DNA from: Pyronema omphalodes
Lineage: Eukaryota; Ascomycota; Pezizomycetes; Pezizales; Pyronemataceae
Length of the DNA: 64,000 nucleotides
NCBI GenBank assembly: GCA_024516155.1
Contig: JAJJXM010000077.1
Span: forward strand, 62,001 to 126,000
Direction of reading: 5' to 3'
In this document: positions 29,859 through 40,039 of the stretch, piece by piece
How the letters are laid out: each line of letters starts with the position of its first letter
How positions within the stretch are numbered: the first letter of the stretch is position 1
Program-made: the position numbers and the translations under genes
The notes under the pieces: model-generated
What the model was told of the DNA's origin: nothing
What the model saw: only the letters and a program-made list of their open reading frames with translations
The model's database searches: none

Positions 29859-30193
29859 CTTTGCTTTGGTTTTGTTTTTGCTTTGTGGAGGAAATAAAGG
29901 AGGAAAAATGGTTAAAAATGGGAGGGGAAGGGAGGAGGAAAGGGAGGAGCCCGGCGAGGCGGCCTCTGTGCAAGCAGGGCACTTGGAACATCAGACGCGC
30001 TTGGACAAGAAACCCCCGTAGTAACAGTGGGGACAGACCCCACAACCACAACGATCAAGAGGAGGAGACTGGTAGAGGTGGAGACTGGGTTTTTGCTTTT
30101 ACATTTCTTTCTTCTTCTCTTTTGTATTTATCTGTCCCTTGTCATAACCTTCGGGTTGCAAACAAGTAATGAGAGAACAAACAAACAAACAAA
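29859..30193 (+). other. LINE-A 3'UTR with B-type tail (A#3)
   Basis: The shared module is at 29885-29980. The remainder matches the B2#2 3'UTR (27050-27258). The mini-hairpin is AACC(30146-30149)-TTCG-GGTT(30154-30157), and the (AAAC)n tail ends at 30193. Confidence 0.88.
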
Positions 30194-30417
30194 CCCCCTA
30201 CCGACCACCACCACCCCCTGCCGTCAGAACCCACCAGCAACGAACAAACCAGCAGCACCCTGGACCAGCGGAAACGCAGCAAGCGACCTCCTCTCCTCCG
30301 ACCACGCCCCTCGACAAACCCCGCCTGCACGCCCAACCCAACGACCAACCCGACCGCGCCCCCAGTACATCATCGTACCGTGCACCAACCCCTCTCAACT
30401 CAACGTGAATACCAGGT

Positions 30418-31261
30418 TTGTTTGTTTGTTCTCTCATTACTTGTTTGCAACCCGAAGGTTATGACAAGGGACAGATAAATACAAAAGAGAAGAAGAAAGA
30501 AATGTAAAAGCAAAAACCCAGTCTCCACCTCTACCAGTCTCCTCCTCTTGATCGTTGTGGTTGTGGGGTCTGTCCCCACTGTTACTACGGGGGTTTCTTG
30601 TCCAAGCGCGTCTGATGTTCCAAGTGCCCTGCTTGCACAGAGGCCGCCTCGCCGGGCTCCTCCCTTTCCTCCTCCCTTCCCCTTCCCATGTTTAGCCATT
30701 TTACCGCCTTTGTTTCCTCCGCGTACAAAAAAAAAAAAAAAAAAAAAGAAAAAGGTAACTCCCGTCGTCCTCCTCTGCCCCTTCCCCGCGCCCCTCTCTC
30801 TCCTTTCGCAACGTCTCGCACTCCTCCCGCCCTTCGAACCTAAGAAAAACATCGTCGCACCCAGACAAAGGAAAGTACAAAAGAAACTCGTCTGCCCTCT
30901 CTCGCCTGCCGTCCCCGTCATCTCCCTGCCTGTGCACCATTCCACCATCCGTTCCCTTCCCACCCGCCGTACCATAAAACAACTCCAACCCGTAAGACAA
31001 ACAATTGAAAGACAAAGAAAAGAAAACTCAAAACACCCGAACCCCAAGCAGACCCAAGCAACGACCCCAGCCCGATCCCGTCACCGCGTGCCCGTTCCCT
31101 TTCCCTCCGCCTATCCCTCTTCTACCTTCCCCTTTTGCTTGTCCCCTTTTTTTTTTTTTTTTTTTTTTTCAAAACAGAAATCCTAAGTAAGAAAGCACTG
31201 CAAAATCAGCGCGCGCGAAAGTTCCTAAGGTACTGCGGTCAGTGTAGTCAGCGGTAGGGGT
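30418..31261 (-). other. LINE-B 3'UTR and tail (B#1)
   Basis: On the minus strand, after the ORF2 stop come an A-rich tract (31149-31170), the shared module (about 30625-30730, with an A-run at 30727-30747), the mini-hairpin (GGTT 30457-30460 and AACC 30449-30452 on the plus strand) and the (AAAC)n tail (30418-30431). No gene is seen. Confidence 0.85.
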
Positions 31262-34200
31262 CTATCCCCTTCTGCGAGGCTTCTCTAGCCGGGAGTGTGC
31301 CCAGGTCGAGGTAGCAACCTTGGTTGCAGAGATAAAGGTGGAAAGAGCCTTGGTGCCGGAGGGGGTGTCCAGAATGGTGTTTAGGTTGATCCGGGAGTGT
31401 TGTCTGAGTTTGAGGTCCTGCCTGAGTGTGGAGCGAGCGGCCTGGAAGTCGGGGCAGCTCAGGAGGAGGTGTCGAGGCGTCTGCGGTGGATGGATTGGGC
31501 AGCTGCAGCTGCGGGAGGGGTATGCGTCGGATGGAGGGTGGGCCAGGCAGTTGAGGAAGTACCCGTGGCCGGTGCGAAGACCCAGGATTGCAGTTGATAT
31601 CCAGCGGGGGTTTTCGGTGTACGCAGTGTCCATTTTGCGGCGGTGTGTGGCGGCGTACGTGCGCGGTCGGGGGAAAGAGGTGAACCAGGTAGCCCAGTCT
31701 TCGGTGTACCTCTCTCGAGCGCGGCGGCGCAGCCAAGTGAGGGATATCGGTAGTTGTCGGCGTGGCGGTACTGTTGTCGCCTGTCGGGCCAGTTCGTCGG
31801 CGGCTTCGTTTCCGGGGACGCTAGTGTGTCCTGGGACCCAGTGGATGGTAATTGAGGTACCGTAAGTGTGAAGGTCGTGAGCGGTGTTGTGGATGGCCCA
31901 GGCGAGCTCCTGGCCGGGGCCTCGACGGAGGTGAGAGGCTCGACGTATCGCTGCTTGGTTGTCGGTAAAAACGTGGATGTGTTTGTCGTATAGGTCGTTG
32001 CGTCGAATATGTGTCAGGCATGTCCGGAGTCCTTCGTGGATGGCCATAACTTCCGCGTCGAAGACTTCTGTTCTGTCGCCCATGGGCACTATGGGGTCGA
32101 CAGGACGTGGCAGCCCGTGGGGGATGGTGTATCCTGCGCCTGTTATGCCGTCAAGTTGGGAGCCGTCCGTGTACAGTAGGATAGTATCCGATCGTTGGCG
32201 AAGGGCGTGGAGGAGGAGGAGGTGGTCGTCGGCAGCTTCAGCCTTCGGGGAGGAGGAGATGTCGATCGTTAATGTAGGGGCGAGGTCGTCGTCGGGGATG
32301 TTTTGGGAGGTGTCCTCGATTTCGGCGTTTGGTTGGACCCACGGGGAGAGGGTGCTGATGACGTGCAGGAGGCGGGACGGGGCTTGTCCTGGGACGTGCC
32401 ACGGGTGGTCGTACTCGGTGTCCGGGTTGATGGAGGCATCATCGATACTCGGGGCGGGAAACGAGACGGGGCAGCGTGTGATGATAGGGTGCGAGGCGGG
32501 TAAAGTGAGGGTGCGCAGGGCGTATTTCCGCTGACGGTTGTCAAGACGTATTGTCACAGGGGGGAGTGCGGACTCATTGTGGAGGGCCAGGATCGGAGTA
32601 GAGGTGAAAGCGTTGAGAATCCTGCGGAGGGCGGTGTTCTGTTGATTCTGGAGGGTGCGGGCAAGGTCTTTTTGTTGGTTCCACCATATCTCTGCGCCGT
32701 AGTCTGCTCTCGACTGGACACACGCCTGGTAGATTAGTCTTGTAGCAGCGGGAGACAGACCTGTTTCGTACCGTGCTAACCTACACAGTGCGTTCAGAGT
32801 TCTTTGCGCGGCGGTTACTCGACTAGCTACATGTTTTCTAAAGTTAAGTTTCCTATCTAAATACAGGCCTATCCACCGCACAACATCCTTCTCTCCTCCT
32901 TGTGTTCCCGGTGTGATAACTGTACCGTTTGGTAACTTAACTTTTTCCTCCTCAGTGATGCTATCGGTGCGTGCCCAGTGGAAATGCAAGAGCTCTGACT
33001 TGGCATCGTCAAATGCAACGGCGTTTGCGTCGGCCCACCGAAAGGCTGTTGTCGTAATGTTCTCAAGTGCGCGGGCGTTCGCTTTTCTGGTGCGTCCCTG
33101 GACGACGATCGCTACGTCGTCAATGTAGCTAGGTGTCCAGGCGTACGGGTGTAACTGCGCTAGTTCGTCGAATAATGGGCGGAGGTATAATAAGAAAAGT
33201 ATGGGGGATGCAGGGGAACCTTGTGGGATGCCTGTTTGCACTGGGCGTTGCGTGTCAGTTCGCCCATCGAACGCCAGAGCGATCGTGCGATCTGCGAGGA
33301 AAGACTGGCACCACGATACTACTGGTCGCGGGCACCCGAGCTGTCGTAATGTTTGTTGGAGGCGTTCAGCAGAGACGTTGTCGAATGCTCCACGAACATC
33401 GAGGAAGAGGGCAGAGGTTAGCATTCCGTGAGATTTCCCAATCTCGACGTCGTGCACCAGCGCCATCGCCGCGTCAATTGCTGATCTCTGCGGGCGTCCA
33501 CCTATTTGGTCTCTATGTAGTAAGTCGTGAGAGTCTGCCATCGTGCCTAGGCGAGTGGCCATTAGTTTTTCGAGGGTCTTCCCAAGGCAGTTTAGGAGCG
33601 CAATCGGACGGTATGCCTTTGGGTTGCTGTAATCCGGCTTGTTAGGTTTGGCGATAATGACTGTGGTGGCCTGGCGCCAGCATCGCGGATGGTAGCCTAC
33701 CGTCCCTAATGTGGCGTAGAGGTTGTTCATGTGTTCGGGGATGGTAAGGTATGCTTGGCGCAGGCAGGCGAATGTGAGCCCATCGGGTCCGGGGGCCTTC
33801 TTCGGCGAGGAGGAGAATATCGCTGTTTCTACCTCTGTCGGTGTAAAGGTTGTCCACTGCAACTCGCGGCGCGGGGGGAGGACGGACGGAGGCGGTGGTG
33901 GCGGCGGCGGGGGAAACAACTTCTGGAAGGCCTCTACCTTTGCGTCGAAGGAGCTGCAGATTGTTTCTTGGCCGTTTATCATTGCGCGGAGGTTTGGTGT
34001 TAGCTGAGCACGCCGAGGGTTGGTGTACCTAAACGCCTGCCATACATCGGGTCCTTCGGCTTGGGAAAGATATTCCTTCCACTTTGCATCTTTCGCCGTT
34101 CGAATGGTTCTGTGGTATTCGTTTCGGTGTTGTTTGTAGTTTAGGTGGGATCTATCGTCACGTTTGCGTTTCCACTTACGTCTTGCTTTGGTCATCTTTT

Positions 34201-35182
34201 TCCTTGCCTCGGTGACTTCTGCGGTCCACCATCTTTTCGATTGTGGGGTCACTTGTAGTACGGGGGTGGACGTAGTCGCGGCATTAAGGATGGCATCACG
34301 TATTGACTCCGCCCACGCATCGAGGTTGTCTGTGGTAGGGTGGTTGCGGTATTGTGTCCATGATGGTGTGAGGGCTAAGCACGAGGCACGGAGGGTTTCG
34401 GCGAAGAGCTCCCAATCCGTCTTTTTCCAGTTCAGTCGGTTTGTTGGGGGGGTTGTTTCAGCGTCTGGGTGGGTTGTGTGCACTTCGAAACGTATGACTT
34501 CATGGTCAGATCCCGTAGCGTTGTCGTCGTCAATTGCCCAGTTGATTGTTTCCTCTGCCATGTGGGGCGATGCTAGGGTCAGGTCGAGGACGGAAGAACT
34601 GCGGCCTTGGTTGTAGTAGTAGGTGGGAATGTCAGGGACGGACACGAGGGTCCAGTCTCGTTGTTCGATGAGGTCAACTATTTCGGTGGCGCGGGTGGGG
34701 GAACGTGTGGAGGAGTTCCACAGGGCATGGTGAGCGTTGAGGTCACCTGTGATGATGCACCTGCGGGGGAGGGGGAGGGGGGTGAGGGCTCTCGGGATGG
34801 TATAAATATTGCTTTCGGGGTGTTTTTCGTTGTATATATTAAAAAGAAAGAAAGAAGGAATTAAGTCGGTGCCTACCTCAAGGACCTGGAGGTCAGGATC
34901 CGCGCATATATCGGTGCGCTGAGAAACCCTGAGGTATGGGTTTGTCCTGGTCACATAGGCGGCTGTTCTGTTGGTGGTTCTATCTCCACGCGGCGGCAAG
35001 ACCAGTGTGAAAGATGGGTGTGTGGTGGCGTATGTTATGTCGGTTATGTGAATTTCTTGTATTAGGATTATGTCGGCTGTGTTGTGTGCGCTATTCAGCA
35101 GCGCATCGAGTGCTGTTTGTTGTCGGTTCACGTTGTGGGAGACGATCCGTATGGTTGCTGCCAGTCTGTTGTAGCTAGACAT
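31262..35182 (-). CDS. LINE-B ORF2 polyprotein, intact (endonuclease-RT-RNase H, ~1306 aa)
   Basis: I start at ATG 35182-35180 (MSSYNRLAATIRIVSHNVN), which shares ATGTCTAG with the ORF1 stop. An ATG two codons upstream (35188) is also possible. Endonuclease (about 10-240): Asn17, Glu43 in LIQEIH, GDLNAHH near 147, SDHE near 228. Linker with SKRWWTAEV and EGPDVWQAFRYTNPRRAQL. RT: KAPGPDGL, PKAYRPIALLN, FLDVRGAFDN near 594, GIPQGSPASPILF, SYIDDVAIV near 686. RNase H: YTDGSQ near 1002, FDAEV, FTDNQAA near 1072, HWVPGHTSVPGNEAADELA near 1110. C-terminal CSCPIHPPQTPRHLLLSC near 1227. All expected catalytic residues are present. In this LINE type the protein nicks target DNA and reverse-transcribes element RNA from the nick. 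It is the most likely active source of enzyme in the window. Confidence 0.95.
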   Translation of the reverse strand: MSSYNRLAATIRIVSHNVNRQQTALDALLNSAHNTADIILIQEIHITDITYATTHPSFTLVLPPRGDRTTNRTAAYVTRTNPYLRVSQRTDICADPDLQVLEVGTDLIPSFFLFNIYNEKHPESNIYTIPRALTPLPLPRRCIITGDLNAHHALWNSSTRSPTRATEIVDLIEQRDWTLVSVPDIPTYYYNQGRSSSVLDLTLASPHMAEETINWAIDDDNATGSDHEVIRFEVHTTHPDAETTPPTNRLNWKKTDWELFAETLRASCLALTPSWTQYRNHPTTDNLDAWAESIRDAILNAATTSTPVLQVTPQSKRWWTAEVTEARKKMTKARRKWKRKRDDRSHLNYKQHRNEYHRTIRTAKDAKWKEYLSQAEGPDVWQAFRYTNPRRAQLTPNLRAMINGQETICSSFDAKVEAFQKLFPPPPPPPPPSVLPPRRELQWTTFTPTEVETAIFSSSPKKAPGPDGLTFACLRQAYLTIPEHMNNLYATLGTVGYHPRCWRQATTVIIAKPNKPDYSNPKAYRPIALLNCLGKTLEKLMATRLGTMADSHDLLHRDQIGGRPQRSAIDAAMALVHDVEIGKSHGMLTSALFLDVRGAFDNVSAERLQQTLRQLGCPRPVVSWCQSFLADRTIALAFDGRTDTQRPVQTGIPQGSPASPILFLLYLRPLFDELAQLHPYAWTPSYIDDVAIVVQGRTRKANARALENITTTAFRWADANAVAFDDAKSELLHFHWARTDSITEEEKVKLPNGTVITPGTQGGEKDVVRWIGLYLDRKLNFRKHVASRVTAAQRTLNALCRLARYETGLSPAATRLIYQACVQSRADYGAEIWWNQQKDLARTLQNQQNTALRRILNAFTSTPILALHNESALPPVTIRLDNRQRKYALRTLTLPASHPIITRCPVSFPAPSIDDASINPDTEYDHPWHVPGQAPSRLLHVISTLSPWVQPNAEIEDTSQNIPDDDLAPTLTIDISSSPKAEAADDHLLLLHALRQRSDTILLYTDGSQLDGITGAGYTIPHGLPRPVDPIVPMGDRTEVFDAEVMAIHEGLRTCLTHIRRNDLYDKHIHVFTDNQAAIRRASHLRRGPGQELAWAIHNTAHDLHTYGTSITIHWVPGHTSVPGNEAADELARQATTVPPRRQLPISLTWLRRRARERYTEDWATWFTSFPRPRTYAATHRRKMDTAYTENPRWISTAILGLRTGHGYFLNCLAHPPSDAYPSRSCSCPIHPPQTPRHLLLSCPDFQAARSTLRQDLKLRQHSRINLNTILDTPSGTKALSTFISATKVATSTWAHSRLEKPRRRG

Positions 35183-36885
35183 GGGCATTCATCTCAGTGT
35201 CTCTGTCGGCTGGGTTGGGTGGGGCGGCGGCGGGGTTTTGTGACGCTGTCCAGGCTTCTTTGAATATGCGGATGCGTACGGGGCATTGCTTGCTGAAGCC
35301 TGGGTGGTCGAGGTCGGGGAGGTTGGCGTCCGCGCAGTTTTTGCAATGGTATCTAGTGTGCTCACAACTCTTACCTTTGCTTTGGGGGCAGTCGTTGCAG
35401 GCGTGGTCGTCCGTGGGGTGGTTCTGGCCGCAGATGCCGCAGGTGGGGCCTTGCGGTCCAGTGCAGTTGGTGTAGTGGTGGCCAAAGAGCAAGCAGCGCC
35501 GACACTGGTCGGTCCGTCGGGCAGAGTGGTACTCGGTGACTCTTCGGGGCTCGAAGAGTACCATGACTCGTTTGCGCTTCAGGAGTGCGAGCTCTTCGGC
35601 GGTACGCACCGCAATAACCACACTGGACGCTTCCTTGCCCACACGTTTCTCCGCGGTCGTCATATATCGGGGGGGTTGCGCCAGGGTGACATGTCCGTTG
35701 CTGCGTTCGATCTCCTCTTGGAGGAGGCGCATTCCGTCGGGGGAGTCGGGGTATTGGCTCGTGGGGACTCCATGAACTGCGAGCTTATACCACCGCTCGT
35801 TCAGGCGGGGTGCGGCGATGGAGGTGTTGACCTGTTGCGTCGCCGTGTGAATGGTCCCTAGGTTCTTGGTCAGCTCGGATTCAGTGGTGCCGTCTGTCAT
35901 GGTCACGATGAGGTTTCCTGATGAGGCTTGTCTGATCGTGGCGACAGCCATGTGAGGCGGCGCCTGTGCCTGGGTGAGTGCAGCGTTGATCGCCCTTCCC
36001 AGTTGGGCTTTGGTATTGACGTCGATTTCCGCAGGGTTGGGGCAGGGCAGGTTGATTTCCTGGGGGCGGGTGCGTTGGCGTCGGGGGTGCGGTTTTGCCG
36101 GGGGGGTTGCTTTTGGGGGCGTGGGCGGGGAAGGAGAGGTCAGCGACGGTTGTGCCGGAGGTCCACGGCTGGTGAGTGGTCGTGGGGGGGTTGTGGCGGC
36201 GAGTAGTGGTGGAGGTCGGTATGGCGATGTTGTGGTGGCGAAGGGCGTTTTCCAGGAGTCGGCATCGTTCTTTCCAGTATTGGAGGTCGTTGGGGGGTGA
36301 GTTGGCGGCGGTCGTTTGTTCGGGGTGGGGTTGACGTTGGGGCTGTGTCGGAGGGGGCGGGCTGGGTTTTGTGATTTTGTCGAGTCTTTTGTTGATGGTG
36401 TCGATGGAATGGACAATAGGTCGGAGCGCGTCGTTGGTGTTTTTCGAAATCATGGTGGCGATGGCTGAGAGGAGGTCGTTGTCGGGCTGAGGCTGGGGGC
36501 TGGGGTTGACGTCGGAAGCAGTTTTTGCGTGCCGGCTGTCGTTGAGGTTCAGGTCAGAGTCGGATTCGGAGTCGGTGTCGGGGCAGCTGTCAGTGTCCAT
36601 GGCGGTCGGCATTGTTTCGACGGGGGTCCCATCGAGGTTCACGTGGGTGTTTGTTTTCGGTCGGGTGACATTTTTGCGGAGGAGGTCGAGGTCGCGTCTA
36701 GAGGCGGATTTTTTGGCGGGGGGTTTGGTGACTTTTCCGGAGGCGGTCGTTGGTTTCTTAGAGGTCGCGATGGCGGAGGAGCCAGCGTGCGGGGCGTTGA
36801 TTTGGGAAAGTTCGTCGGGGCTAAAAATATTCTCGGGTACCTGCATACGCGAGGGCGTGGCGGGGATGGGTGCGTTAGCGTCCAT
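35175..36885 (-). pseudogene. LINE-B ORF1, one G-run frameshift (B#1)
   Basis: The start ATG is at 36885 (MDANAPIPATPSRMQVPEN). It reads through the acidic stretch, ALRPIVHSIDTINKRLDKITK and the Pro-rich linker to a 7-G run at about 36101-36107, where the intact 40-42 kb copy has 6. Beyond it the correct frame continues (PPAKPHPRRQRTRPQEI) through NERWYKLAVHGVPTSQYPDS, KRVGKEASSVVIAV and the knuckles CRRCLLFGHHYTNC, CGICGQNHPTDDHAC and CKNCADANLPDLDHPGFSKQC, to TAG 35177-35175. One base separates it from a full 570-residue protein. The break may be real slippage or a consensus error. Confidence 0.88.
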
Positions 36886-37318
36886 CGCTTAACCGGTGGT
36901 GAGGTAAGCGATGGCGGAGAGTCACGTGAGGAGGCTCTTGCTAAGCGAGCACGAAAATTTCTCGCGAGGAAAGGGGTCCGGAGGGGGGGAAATTTGGGGG
37001 ATCACCACAACCAGTGCTGCTGGTGGGGGGGGGATTTGGGGGGGGGGGGGATTTCGGTATGCCGAAACCGAAAATAAGGTCGGTTTGATGATTGGGGGGC
37101 GGGTGGTGGAGCGGCGTTGATGAAAGTGCCCGGAATCCGGCCCGGAGGTCCCAGAATCGCGTTTTTCCGCTGAATCTCAACGGTAAACGGTAGCTGGGTT
37201 CCGAAAATCGAGATTCGGGGTAATTCCGAGGTAAGAAATCGATTGCCGATTCGGAAATCGGGGAAATTGTTGTTGTTGTCGCAAATGCAGGGGGGGGTCA
37301 GCGGTTGCTGTGTGGTGT
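36886..37318 (-). other. LINE-B 5'UTR (B#1)
   Basis: Between the ORF1 start and the 5' motif. On the plus strand it shows two long G-runs (about 37023-37055) and a TTTCGG/CCGAAA hairpin next to them. Near-identical copies are at 935-1369 and 42294-42728. No gene is seen. Confidence 0.75.
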
Positions 37319-40039
37319 GACGGGGCAGCGTGTGATGATAGGGTGCGAGGCGGGTAAAGTGAGGGTGCGCAGGGCGTATTGCCGCTGGCGGTTGTCAAGA
37401 CGTATTGTGACGGGGGGGGGGGGTGCGGATTCATTGTGGAGGGCCAGGATCGGAGTAGAGCTGAAAGCGTTGAGAATCCTGCGGAGGGCGGTGTTCTGTT
37501 GATTCTGGAGGGTGCGGGCAAGGTCTTTTTGTTGGTTCCACCATATCTCTGCGCCGTAGTCTGCTCTCGACTGGACACACGCCTGGTAGATTAGTCTTGT
37601 AGCAGCGGGGGACAGACCTGTTTCGTACCGTGCTAACCTACACAGTGCGTTCAGAGTTCTTTGCGCGGCGGTTACTCGTCTAGCTACATGTTTTCTAAAG
37701 TTAAGTTTCCTATCTAAATACAGGCCTATCCACCTCACAACATCCTTCTCTCCTCCTTGTGTTCCCGGTGTGATAACTGTACCGTTTGGTAACTTAACTT
37801 TTTCCTCCTCAGTGATGCTGTCGGTGCGTGCCCAGTGGAAATGCAGGAGCTCTGACTTGGCATCGTCAAATGCAACGGCGTTTGCGTCGGCCCACCGAAA
37901 GGCTGTTGTCGTAATGTTCTCGAGTGCGCGGGCGTTCGCTTTTCTGGTGCGTCCCTGGACGACGATCGCTACGTCGTCAATGTAGCTAGGTGTCCAGGCG
38001 TACGGGTGTACCTGCGCTACTTCGTCGAATAATGGGCGGAGGTATAATAAGAAAAGTATGGGGGATGCAGGGGAACCTTGTGGGATGCCTGTTTGCACTG
38101 GGCGTTGCGTGTCAGTTCGCCCATCGAACGCTAGAGCGATCGTGCGATCTGCGAGGAAAGACTGGCACCACGATACTACTGGTCGCGGACACCCAAGCTG
38201 TCGTAATGTTTGTTGGAGGCGGTCAGCAGAGACGTTGTCGAACGCTCCACGAACATCGAGGAAGAGGGCAGAGGTTAGCATTCCGTGAGATTTCCCAATC
38301 TCGACGTCGTGCACCAGCGCCATCGCCGCGTCAATTGCTGATCTCTGCGGGCGTCCACCTATTTGGTCCCTATGTAGTAAGTCGTGAGAGTCTGCCATCG
38401 TGCCTAGGCGAGTGGCCATTAGTTTTTCGAGGGTCTTCCCAAGGCAGTTTAGGAGCGCAATCGGACGGTATGCCTTTGGATTGCTGTAATCCGGCTTGTT
38501 AGGTTTGGCGATAATGACTGTGGTGGCCTGGCGCCAGCATCGCGGGTGGTAGCCTACCGTCCCTAATGTGGCGTAGAGGTTGTTCATGTGTTCGGGGATG
38601 GCAAGGTATGCTTGGCGTAGGCAGGCGAATGTGAGCCCATCGGGTCCGGGCGCCTTCTTCGGCGAGGAGGAGAATATCGCTGTTTCTACCTCTGTCGGTG
38701 TAAAGGTTGTCCACTGCAACTCGCGGCGCGGGGGGAGGACGGACGGAGGCGGTGGTGGCGGCGGCGGGGGAAACAACTTTTGGAAGGCCTCTACCTTTGC
38801 GTCGAAGGAGCTGCAGATTGTTTCTTGGCCGTTTATCATTGCGCGGAGGTTTGGTGTTAGCTGAGCACGCCGAGGGTTGGTGTACCTAAACGCCTGCGAC
38901 ACATCGGGTCCTTCGGCTTGGGAAAGATATTCCTTCCACTTTGCATCTTTCGCCGTTCGAATGGTCCTGTGGTATTCGTTTCGGTGTTGTTTGTAGTTTA
39001 GGTGGGATCTATCGTCACGTTTGCGTTTCCACTTACGTCTTGCTTTGGTCATCTTTTTCCTTGCCTCGGTGACTTCTGCGGTCCACCATCTTTTCGATTG
39101 TGGGGTCACTTGTAGTACGGGGGTGGACGTAGTCGCGGCATTAAGGATGGCATCACGTATTGACTCCGCCCACGCATCGAGGTTGTCTGTGGTAGGGTGG
39201 TTGCGGTATTGTGTCCATGATGGTGTGAGGGCTAAGCACGAGGCACGGAGGGTTTCGGCGAAGAGCTCCCAATCCGTCTTTTTCCAGTTCAGTCGGTTTG
39301 TTGGGGGGGTTGTTTCAGCGTCTGGGTGGGTTGTGTGCACTTCGAAACGTATGACTTCATGGTCAGATCCCGTAGCGTTGTCGTCGTCAATTGCCCAGTT
39401 GATTGTTTCCTCTGCCATGTGGGGCGATGCTAGGGTCAGGTCGAGGACGGAAGAACTGCGGCCTTGGTTGTAGTAGTAGGTGGGAATGTCAGGGACGGAC
39501 ACGAGGGTCCAGTCTCGTTGTTCGATGAGGTCAACTATTTCGGTGGCGCGGGTGGGGGAACGTGTGGAGGAGTTCCACAGGGCATGGTGAGCGTTGAGGT
39601 CACCTGTGATGATGCACCTGCGGGGGAGGGGGAGGGGGGTGAGGGCTCTCGGGATGGTATAAATATTGCTTTCGGGGTGTTTTTCGTTGTATATATTAAA
39701 AAGAAAGAAAGAAGGAATTAAGTCGGTGCCTACCTCAAGGACCTGGAGGTCAGGATCCGCGCATATATCGGTGCGCTGAGAAACCCTGAGGTATGGGTTT
39801 GTCCTGGTCACATAGGCGGCTGTTCTGTTGTTGGTTCTATCTCCACGCGGCGGCAAGACCAGTGTGAAAGATGGGTGTGTGGTGGCGTATGTTATGTCGG
39901 TTATGTGAATTTCTTGTATTAGGATTATGTCGGCTGTGTTGTGTGCGCTATTCAGCAGCGCATCGAGTGCTGTTCGTTGTCGGTTCACGTTGTGGGAGAC
40001 GATCCGTATGGTTGCTGCCAGTCTGTTGTAGCTAGACAT
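37319..40039 (-). CDS. LINE-B ORF2, endonuclease and RT, 3'-truncated (B#2)
   Basis: Starts at ATG 40039-40037 (MSSYNRL, overlapping the ORF1 stop; an upstream ATG at 40045 is also possible). Open through the endonuclease (SHNVNRQ, LIQEIH, TGDLNAHHALW, TGSDHEVI) and all RT blocks (KAPGPDGL, FLDVRGAFDN, GIPQGSPASPILF, SYIDDVAIV) to ASHPIITRCPV. It then enters the 5' end of B#1 and stops at about 37298. RNase H and the Cys/His motif are lost. One difference from B#1 is Ser for Trp in EGPDVSQAFRY. RT activity could remain in principle, but the element lacks a 3' end to be copied. Confidence 0.88.

Larger units (their letters stand above)
28196..30193 (+). mobile_element. LINE-A copy A#3, complete 2.0-kb ORF1-only element with TSD
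   Basis: Perfect 13-bp TSD CCCCCTACCGACC at 28183-28195 and 30194-30206. It has a single unit: a 5' end with ACACCACACGGCAAC and a 10-C run, a 484-codon ORF1, a 3'UTR and an (AAAC)n tail. A few extra bases (CGACGATCAC) precede the 5' motif. It has no RT, endonuclease or RNase H coding sequence. This is the cleanest evidence that A moves as a non-autonomous unit. Confidence 0.93.
28023..30417 (+). mobile_element. LINE-B2 copy B2#3, ORF1 internal fragment split by A#3
   Basis: 28023-28195 and 30194-30417 together equal the stretch from IDKITK through LNVNTR of the intact B2 ORF1 (about 21305-21680). The A#3 insertion duplicates CCCCCTACCGACC. A TAA near 28124 (DELQQ to D-stop) shows the ORF was already broken. 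On the right it is cut by the tail of B#1. Confidence 0.85.
30418..37318 (-). mobile_element. LINE-B copy B#1, full length, best preserved
   Basis: About 6.9 kb with a complete 3' tail, 3'UTR, intact ORF2, ORF1 with a single G-run frameshift, and 5'UTR with the B 5' motif. The 3' side abuts B2#3 ORF1. The 5' side is fused straight to the inside of another B ORF2 (B#2) in the same orientation. No TSD was found. Confidence 0.92.

Noticed and set aside
29423..30169. A 248-codon ORF overlapping ORF1-A in another frame
   Set aside because: Purine-rich, low-complexity DNA keeps several frames open. The protein shows no LINE motif and the ORF crosses the ORF1 stop into the 3'UTR.
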